DNA of 10,585 nucleotides, from the NCBI GenBank assembly GCA_007135955.1, contig SLHW01000010.1, positions 1 to 10,585 on the forward strand, given 5' to 3'. A program made the translations under genes and the position numbers. Within the stretch, counting starts at the first letter, position 1. Each line of letters starts with the position of its first letter. The notes beneath the pieces are model-generated. The model had not been told where the DNA came from. It saw nothing but the letters and a program-made list of their open reading frames with translations, and made no database searches. Shown here in pieces: positions 6,367 to 10,585 of this stretch. The stretch is from Candidatus Saccharimonadota bacterium (GTDB lineage Bacteria > Patescibacteriota > Saccharimonadia > Saccharimonadales > SLHW01).

Positions 6367-6627
6367 TTATCGAAGCACTTCGTCAAGCTCGCTAGCATCT
6401 AGCTCGTCATCGATGTCAGTTGCTTCAAGCTCCTGCTCGATAGCTTCAAGCTCAGAAGCATCCTGAATAGGCACAACTGTTTCTGCTTCTTGCGAGGTCG
6501 GCTGAGTGTCTAATGCGTCGTCTTGGGTCTGAATACGCCAGAAAGCAAACGCTACCACAGCAATCGCCATTATCAATACAAGAACTAAGCCTATGTGTGC
6601 GACACCGTCTTGGTTAAGTTTACGCAT
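6367..6627 (-). CDS. Small single-helix membrane protein with prepilin-like start and acidic tail
   Basis: I do not recognise a named family with certainty. From the ATG at 6627 it has 86 residues: MRKLNQDG, then a hydrophobic helix (about 9-30, VAHIGLVLVLIMA...), then a very acidic tail (about 34-86) whose end is a run of ELEAIEQEL / ELDASELDEV units likely to be helical. The short basic leader ending in glycine before a hydrophobic helix resembles a type IV prepilin, but the glutamate expected at mature position 5 is a glycine. A GAGGAGG site six bases upstream fixes this start; the frame stays open for 25 codons further but only as low-complexity sequence overlapping the previous gene. It overlaps that gene by 8 bases, so the two are coupled and may work together at the membrane. 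A terminator follows. Confidence 0.8.
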   Translation of the reverse strand: MRKLNQDGVAHIGLVLVLIMAIAVVAFAFWRIQTQDDALDTQPTSQEAETVVPIQDASELEAIEQELEATDIDDELDASELDEVLR

Positions 6628-7315
6628 CGTTTTCCTCCTCATCGTCGTCGTTATCTTCATCATTCTCGTCGTTAGCGTCCTCGTCATCAGATTCCCCTTC
6701 AATAGAAGCCTCTACTTGTTCAGCTGCTGCTGCGCGCATTGAGCTAATGAGAGCTACAAGGTTGGCTCGATACTCTTTTAGCGCTTCACGGGCTTCTGTT
6801 GTTGCTTCACGGAATCCGTATGTTTGATCACCAAGCGATGGATTGTCGCAATCAAACTCAAACTCGTAACCGACTACAGCCTGAACTGCAGCTTCTGCCT
6901 CGGCTTGCGAGGCTGCGACGGCTTCATTTAACTCGTCATAGTTGTCGACTGTTAGTTGACCGGTCTCGTAAAAACCCTGTACCCGATCATAGACGGTGTC
7001 GATAGCCGATTGCAATCGAGTCGATTGATTAGCCAAGCGAGGAATCAATTGACTGAATTGATCCTGTCGACGCTCACAGACATCTTGAAGTACCTGTGCA
7101 CGTCGCTCTTGTACTCGTTCTTGTATTTCGGCTACTCGAGCTTCACGCGCTTCATCTACAGTGCGCCGGCGTTCTTCTGCTGCTACTCGTGCCTGCTCGC
7201 CACGGGCCTGCCCTTCTCCACGCTGAGCGCTAACCACAGCTGGTAGTGCCAGAGTGACTATCATTAGTATCGCTACAGCGGTGAGGCCGATACGATTGAT
7301 TGCTATTTGTTTCAT
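6620..7315 (-). CDS. Secreted helical protein with two cysteines and acidic C-terminal tail, unknown function
   Basis: No function is assigned. The 231 residues start with a clear Sec signal peptide (basic MKQIAINR, hydrophobic 10-25, likely cut after ALPAVVSA at residue 30). A charged, coiled-coil-like region follows (about 32-80, rich in Arg, Glu and Ala). Then comes a helical core (about 80-200) holding the only two cysteines of the mature protein, C80 and C156, which could form a disulfide outside the cell. The last 26 residues (206-231) are almost all Asp, Glu and Asn. I recall similar two-cysteine secreted proteins in Saccharibacteria, but that was not checked. The acidic tail might bind cations or a basic partner. 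ATG 7315 has AAGGAGG ten bases upstream. The stop overlaps the next gene by 8 bases, so the two are probably a functional pair. Confidence 0.85.
   Translation of the reverse strand: MKQIAINRIGLTAVAILMIVTLALPAVVSAQRGEGQARGEQARVAAEERRRTVDEAREARVAEIQERVQERRAQVLQDVCERRQDQFSQLIPRLANQSTRLQSAIDTVYDRVQGFYETGQLTVDNYDELNEAVAASQAEAEAAVQAVVGYEFEFDCDNPSLGDQTYGFREATTEAREALKEYRANLVALISSMRAAAAEQVEASIEGESDDEDANDENDEDNDDDEEENDA
6634..6640 (-). promoter_or_regulatory. Shine-Dalgarno site inside the upstream gene's acidic tail
   Basis: GAGGAGG on the minus strand, six bases before the ATG at 6627. The same bases encode part of the Glu-Glu-Glu run ending the upstream secreted protein, so one stretch serves as coding sequence and ribosome binding site. 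It decides the start of the 86-residue protein. Confidence 0.8.
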
Positions 7316-7325
7316 TATTTAGAAT

Positions 7326-7332
7326 CCTCCTT
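7326..7332 (-). promoter_or_regulatory. Shine-Dalgarno site of the secreted helical protein gene
   Basis: A full AAGGAGG on the minus strand, ten bases before the ATG at 7315. It is the strongest ribosome binding site in the window, suggesting high expression. Confidence 0.82.
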
Positions 7333-7357
7333 GAGCGTTTTTGTTAAGTGTGATTCT

Positions 7358-7386
7358 ATCTTACAATATGGTTGTGCTTAGCACAA
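7358..7386 (-). promoter_or_regulatory. Candidate promoter of the secreted protein/membrane protein pair
   Basis: TTGTGC (7386-7381), a 17-base spacer and TAAGAT (7363-7358) on the minus strand. Both hexamers are only partial matches to the sigma70 consensus, so this is tentative. The -35 forms one arm of an inverted repeat, which could be a regulator site. Confidence 0.35.
7372..7386. repeat. Short perfect inverted repeat in the 7316-7400 intergenic region
   Basis: TTGTGCT T AGCACAA: seven-base arms around one central base. It overlaps the candidate -35 of the secreted-protein gene. On the minus strand the T run precedes rather than follows it, so it does not look like a terminator. An operator is possible. 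Confidence 0.5.
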
Positions 7387-7400
7387 AAAATCTCATGCAC

Positions 7401-9242
7401 TTATCGCAAGCCGAAAACTAAAATAATTACGATAACAAATACAATTCCAATTAATGCTCCTATAGACGCCTGGCGCATTGGAGTTATAGTTTTGGTCGAG
7501 CTTTCTTCGTAATTACTATCAGTCTTTTGTGGCAACGTCTGGCTTGTTGGCATATCATTTTGATTTCTGGGCAAGGCTGCGGACTGTATAGATTCAGTGG
7601 CCTGATCTGATTCTTGAGACGGGTGTTCGTTAATAGAGCGTTGTTGTTCGAGCGCTTCAACACTAACAGCAGCTTCTTGCAGCTGACGCAAGCCTCGTTC
7701 TAGCCGTTGCTCGTGGCGTTCACCGCTTTGAAATGCCTTGATGGTTTCACGAAGGGCTTTTTCGTCAATCTTATCTGCTTCATACATATCACGTAGGCTT
7801 TCTCCGTGATAGGTAATCTGCTTAGCTTGTTCCAATACTTGAGGCAAAGGCATAGTAGCGATGCTTTCTTTTGTAGCGAAGCGAGATGTAATGTTTTCAA
7901 CTTGCTCTTGAGTGTTCTGGGGGGCGATGATTGTTTCGGATCCCCCTGAACGCTGTGATAATACGGCCTCCAGACTAGCTACAGCTGCTGGTGCCATAAA
8001 CTCCTGACGCTCGAAAGGAGATGGTTTTTCTTGGCGAGCAGCCGAACGTACCCTTACTTCACGCTCTTCGATATCTGATTGTAGTTGCTTAACTTTTTGT
8101 TCTAGCTGTTTCTTGACCGGCTCATGCTCGGCTTCTGAATTAATTCTGCCTCGCCGACGACCAAATAAATAGCCGACAAACGCACCGAGTAAAAATTCAC
8201 CAGCACCAGCTGCTCGTCGATCGCCACGCTCAACATAGCCAGTTGCCTTACGAGCTGCTATCACTCCAGTACCAGCTAGCTCTCCACTACTAGATTGGTT
8301 CGGTGCATTGCCAAAAGTCAGGCTATCTGACGTCACTGAGCCGCCTCTACCACCATCCGATGATGTTCCTGCTCCGCCACCAATTCCACCTGAGCCACCA
8401 CCTCCAGATCGTAGGTTAACTGATGGAGATGTAGCAACAGTGGGACTAATCGGCCGTTGAGACCAAATGTTTTCTTGGTCGAATGAACCTAGGTCCTCAT
8501 TGCTGCCAATAGGCCCATCGAGCTCAGCACTAGTATCTGAATCACTGGCTTCTGGTGTTGATTCTGATTGCCCTAGTTCAATTACCTCTGATTCACTAGT
8601 TGACACTTCTTCGGCTACAACCGCATCTTCAAGCTCACTACATGTCTCATTGGCCGCTTCATCAAGCAATTCGTTGGTTGGCCGATCTTCTGATTCCCCA
8701 AGTAACTTCGTCTTTAAGCGCCGGAGAAATGATTGATTAGCAGTAGCTTCTTTCGCGGTAGTAGTGTCTTGACCTCGCTCTATTTGAGCTGCTTCTGCCG
8801 CTAGACGTGCTTCACGCTCGGAGACATACGCTATAGCCGCCTGTCGCTGTTCATCAGGTGACAGTTCCGCAAGCTTTATTGTTTCTGGGTCTGGCTCTGT
8901 AGTCTCTGGCGCAGTAATTGTGACATGCTCAGGTTTTTCTTTTTTGCTTTTATCAGTGGCTAGCTTTTCTTCGCACTCAGGTTGCTCTTCGCCTAACAGC
9001 TCACTAAGAAGTGATGGAGCCTTTTTGCGTTCAGCCGGTTTTTTTTCACCAAACCAGTCCTCCTCAGCTTGATTTTCGTCAGAACGCTTAGCTTGCTCTG
9101 TTTTTTGCTGTTGGGCTTTTTTCTCCTTAGCCTTTTTTTCTTTTTTCTTTTTTTCGGCTGCCTCATCAGTTGATTCATAGCCCTCAAAAGAACGCTTTAG
9201 TTTTGCGTCTTTGTCGTTTGAGCTATCCTGATAGTTTTCCAT
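7401..9242 (-). CDS. Large modular, probably tail-anchored protein of unknown function
   Basis: I do not recognise the 613 residues as a named family. In order they show: a strongly charged, Lys/Glu-rich N-terminus likely to be helical (about 28-75, KKKKEKKAKEKKAQQQK); a disordered, acidic, Ser/Thr/Glu-rich stretch (about 85-270); a glycine-rich hinge (279-301); a Gly/Ala-rich hydrophobic patch (about 345-362, LLGAFVGYLFGRRRGR) that could be a short membrane or oligomerising segment; a coiled coil (about 374-400); a helical module (about 465-525, containing ESLRDMYEADKIDEKALRE); a polar linker; and a C-terminal membrane helix (591-612) with three residues after it. There is no signal peptide, so most of it is probably cytoplasmic and held by the tail. 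The ATG at 9242 has AAAGG eight bases upstream. bL25 precedes it by 64 bases. Possible roles include a scaffold or membrane-linked regulator, which is speculation. Confidence 0.8.
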   Translation of the reverse strand: MENYQDSSNDKDAKLKRSFEGYESTDEAAEKKKKEKKAKEKKAQQQKTEQAKRSDENQAEEDWFGEKKPAERKKAPSLLSELLGEEQPECEEKLATDKSKKEKPEHVTITAPETTEPDPETIKLAELSPDEQRQAAIAYVSEREARLAAEAAQIERGQDTTTAKEATANQSFLRRLKTKLLGESEDRPTNELLDEAANETCSELEDAVVAEEVSTSESEVIELGQSESTPEASDSDTSAELDGPIGSNEDLGSFDQENIWSQRPISPTVATSPSVNLRSGGGGSGGIGGGAGTSSDGGRGGSVTSDSLTFGNAPNQSSSGELAGTGVIAARKATGYVERGDRRAAGAGEFLLGAFVGYLFGRRRGRINSEAEHEPVKKQLEQKVKQLQSDIEEREVRVRSAARQEKPSPFERQEFMAPAAVASLEAVLSQRSGGSETIIAPQNTQEQVENITSRFATKESIATMPLPQVLEQAKQITYHGESLRDMYEADKIDEKALRETIKAFQSGERHEQRLERGLRQLQEAAVSVEALEQQRSINEHPSQESDQATESIQSAALPRNQNDMPTSQTLPQKTDSNYEESSTKTITPMRQASIGALIGIVFVIVIILVFGLR

Positions 9243-9306
9243 CTGGCGGGCCTTTGATTATTGCTACTCTAGCACAAGTCGCTCATTGGCACTCGAAGAA
9301 ATTTAG

Positions 9307-10023
9307 CTATTCGCTGGACTTTTCTTCGGCGGCAGAATCGCCAGTCGTGTCGGCATTGCTGTCTGCAGCCTCTTGGTCTTCGGCTGCTTCTTCATCCCCT
9401 GGTATGCCTTCGATTTCAGCATCTTCAGCAAGGGCTTCGGCAGCTGCATCAGCTTCAGCTAACTGGTCTTTTGGCTGTTCAACTGTTGCGATTGGATAGG
9501 TTTCTTCTGTGAGGATGGTCACCTTCGGAGGAACTTGCAGGTCAGCAACTGATACTGTATCGCCTACTTCTTTTAGAACTGTCGCATCAACAGGAATAAT
9601 ATCAGGGAGGTTTGCAGGGAGCGCTTCAACTTCTACGGTGTCGAGTTGTCGAAGCACCATCAAGCCGGCATGTTCAGCTGGAATATCCCCGTGTAATTCA
9701 ATTGGAATTTCTGCTTGAGCCTTCTGGTCGCGCTTAATTGACTGAAATACCACGTGTCGGATTTTGTTATTGCGAGGATTGTAGTCAACTTCTCGAATCA
9801 AGGCCAGTCGGTCTTCTTTGCCTACTTTGACTTCGACTGGATGGTGTCCGCCAGCAGCGGCCACAACTTTTTCGATTGGCACTTGTTCGCCACTGGCATG
9901 AATTGAGGGCTGACCATGGTCATGTATTACTACTGGGATTAGGCCTTTTCCGCGCAATTCGCTAAGTTGTTTTCCAAGCGTCTTTCGCTCGGCTAAAGTA
10001 ACAGAAATTTTCTCACTGGACAT
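9307..10023 (-). CDS. rplY: 50S ribosomal protein bL25 (TL5/CTC form) with acidic tail
   Basis: bL25 binds 5S rRNA in the large ribosomal subunit. The 238 residues hold the L25 domain (about 4-93; ERKTLGKQLSELRGKGLIPVVI at the start and REVDYNPRNNKIRHVVFQSI at 77-96) and the second TL5/CTC beta domain (about 100-183, with HAGLMVLRQLDTVEVEALPANLP), as in the long general-stress CTC proteins. A further 50 or so residues (187-238) are mostly Ala, Glu and Asp, a longer acidic tail than the core fold needs. Within the L25 domain the usual HxDF phrase reads HVVF. The ATG at 10023 has AAAGGGAG about 13 bases upstream, somewhat far but usable, and a TATAAT further up. It lies 88 bases downstream of uvrA with its own promoter. 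Confidence 0.95.
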   Translation of the reverse strand: MSSEKISVTLAERKTLGKQLSELRGKGLIPVVIHDHGQPSIHASGEQVPIEKVVAAAGGHHPVEVKVGKEDRLALIREVDYNPRNNKIRHVVFQSIKRDQKAQAEIPIELHGDIPAEHAGLMVLRQLDTVEVEALPANLPDIIPVDATVLKEVGDTVSVADLQVPPKVTILTEETYPIATVEQPKDQLAEADAAAEALAEDAEIEGIPGDEEAAEDQEAADSNADTTGDSAAEEKSSE

Positions 10024-10052
10024 ATCGGTTTTAGATCTCCCTTTGGTATTGA

Positions 10053-10058
10053 ATTATA
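10053..10058 (-). promoter_or_regulatory. Candidate bL25 promoter (-10)
   Basis: A perfect TATAAT on the minus strand, 29 bases before the ATG at 10023. Transcription would begin near 10046, leaving a leader of about 23 bases that carries AAAGGGAG (10044-10037). No convincing -35 is seen. A second hexamer, TATACT (10079-10074), is an alternative. No hairpin terminator for uvrA is evident in this 88-base gap. Confidence 0.5.
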
Positions 10059-10111
10059 CGTCTATCGCGAGCTAGTATAACAGCTTGCATCAATGGATTC
10101 TAGCATGAGCA

Positions 10112-10585
10112 CTATTTGAGCATCACTTTTAAGTATCTAGCAGTATACGAATTAGCTACCTTTATAATTTCTTCTGGAGTGCCCGCAGCCACCAGTTCAC
10201 CACCAGCAGCTCCGCCATTCGGACCCATATCAACGATATAGTCAGCGTTTTTAATAACATCTAGGTTGTGTTCAATGACGATCATACTATTGCCAGTATC
10301 GACTAATTTATGTAACACCCCGAGCAGTCGATTAATATCTTCCATATGTAGCCCAGTAGTTGGTTCATCTAAGATATAAAGCGTACGACCGGTTGGGCGA
10401 CGCGACAGCTCGGTTGCCAACTTAACTCGTTGTGCTTCACCGCCAGATAACGTAGTCGCTGACTGTCCAAGTCGAATATAACCAAGGCCAACATCAACAA
10501 GCGTCTCTAGCTTGCGAGCTATTGCTGGAATATTGCCAAAGAATTCAAGTGCTGTCTCACAAGTCATATCCAACACATCACTGAT
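10112..10585 (-). CDS. uvrA: Excinuclease ABC subunit A (UvrA), C-terminal part
   Basis: This is the last 158 codons of uvrA; the 5' part lies beyond the window edge. UvrA is the ATPase that scans DNA for damage and loads UvrB. The visible part is the end of the second ABC ATPase domain. It begins [16 protein letters not shown], then shows the strongly conserved [29 protein letters not shown] (signature motif LSGGEAQ), Walker B with catalytic acid in [13 protein letters not shown], and the H-loop VIEHNLDVI. It ends in [22 protein letters not shown], the normal UvrA terminus, so the 3' end is complete. All ATPase residues in view are intact. The frame is open to position 10585; the GTG at 10576 is an internal valine, not a start. 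uvrC lies about 6 kb downstream on the same strand. Confidence 0.97.
   Translation of the reverse strand: MSDVLDMTCETALEFFGNIPAIARKLETLVDVGLGYIRLGQSATTLSGGEAQRVKLATELSRRPTGRTLYILDEPTTGLHMEDINRLLGVLHKLVDTGNSMIVIEHNLDVIKNADYIVDMGPNGGAAGGELVAAGTPEEIIKVANSYTARYLKVMLK

Noticed and set aside
6628..6702. 25-codon N-terminal extension of the 86-residue membrane protein
   Set aside because: It is low-complexity Met/Thr/Arg sequence produced by reading the Asp/Glu tail of the upstream gene in another frame. A good Shine-Dalgarno site sits directly before the ATG at 6627.
7372..7400. Inverted repeat next to an A/T run read as a terminator of the 613-residue gene
   Set aside because: On the transcribed minus strand the T run comes before the hairpin, and the stem is only seven bases, so the geometry is wrong.
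8467..8736. Plus-strand Ser-rich frame opposite the 613-residue gene
   Set aside because: It mirrors the acidic Ser/Glu-rich codons of the minus-strand gene, and such low-complexity reverse frames commonly arise by chance.
1..10585. Alternative genetic code with UGA read as glycine, as in some CPR lineages
   Set aside because: Conserved genes such as uvrC, pepP, trhO and bL25 are full length without internal TGA, and the four-helix protein uses TGA as its stop in an ATGA overlap.
1..10585. CRISPR arrays, tRNA or rRNA genes, insertion sequences and defence genes
   Set aside because: I saw no regularly spaced repeats, no cloverleaf-like segments in the short intergenic gaps, and no transposase, integrase or nuclease-defence motifs.

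Overview
The window reads as a piece of a small, streamlined bacterial chromosome, most likely a Candidate Phyla Radiation lineage close to Candidatus Saccharibacteria (TM7). The grounds are the tight packing, a short UvrC, a small inner-membrane protein with a KLNQDGVAHIG-type start, a secreted two-cysteine helical protein of a kind I associate with this group, and very short 5' leaders. This assignment is inference from memory of such genomes and was not checked by a search. The standard genetic code fits: one gene ends in TGA and the others in TAA or TAG.

Every gene I can support lies on the minus strand, so transcription runs from position 10585 towards 1. In that order the genes are: the 3' end of uvrA; ribosomal protein bL25 with an acidic tail; a 613-residue modular, apparently tail-anchored protein of unknown function; a secreted helical protein with an acidic tail, overlapping a small membrane protein that resembles a prepilin; a strong hairpin terminator; trhO (tRNA uridine hydroxylase); a membrane-anchored lytic transglycosylase; a YqeG-like HAD phosphatase overlapping uvrC; a Xaa-Pro aminopeptidase; and an operon-like run of a holin-superfamily-IV-like membrane protein, secG and the start of a peptide-type ABC transporter substrate-binding protein that leaves the window.

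Three functions recur. The first is nucleotide excision repair, with uvrA and uvrC at either end of about 8 kb. The second is the cell envelope and export: SecG, the four-helix membrane protein, the lytic transglycosylase, the substrate-binding protein, the secreted helical protein and the small membrane protein. The third is translation and peptide turnover: bL25, TrhO and the aminopeptidase. The substrate-binding protein and the aminopeptidase would fit an organism that imports peptides and breaks them down, but nothing in the window proves a link.

Two genes (the HAD phosphatase and the aminopeptidase) have a -10 hexamer placed so that transcription should begin at or within a few bases of the start codon, and trhO has a leader of only about 8 bases. 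Other genes have clear Shine-Dalgarno sites, so both start modes seem to coexist. I saw no tRNA, rRNA, CRISPR array, transposase, integrase or defence gene, and no gap above 300 bases without a gene. The least explained genes are the 613-residue protein and the secreted/membrane pair next to it.
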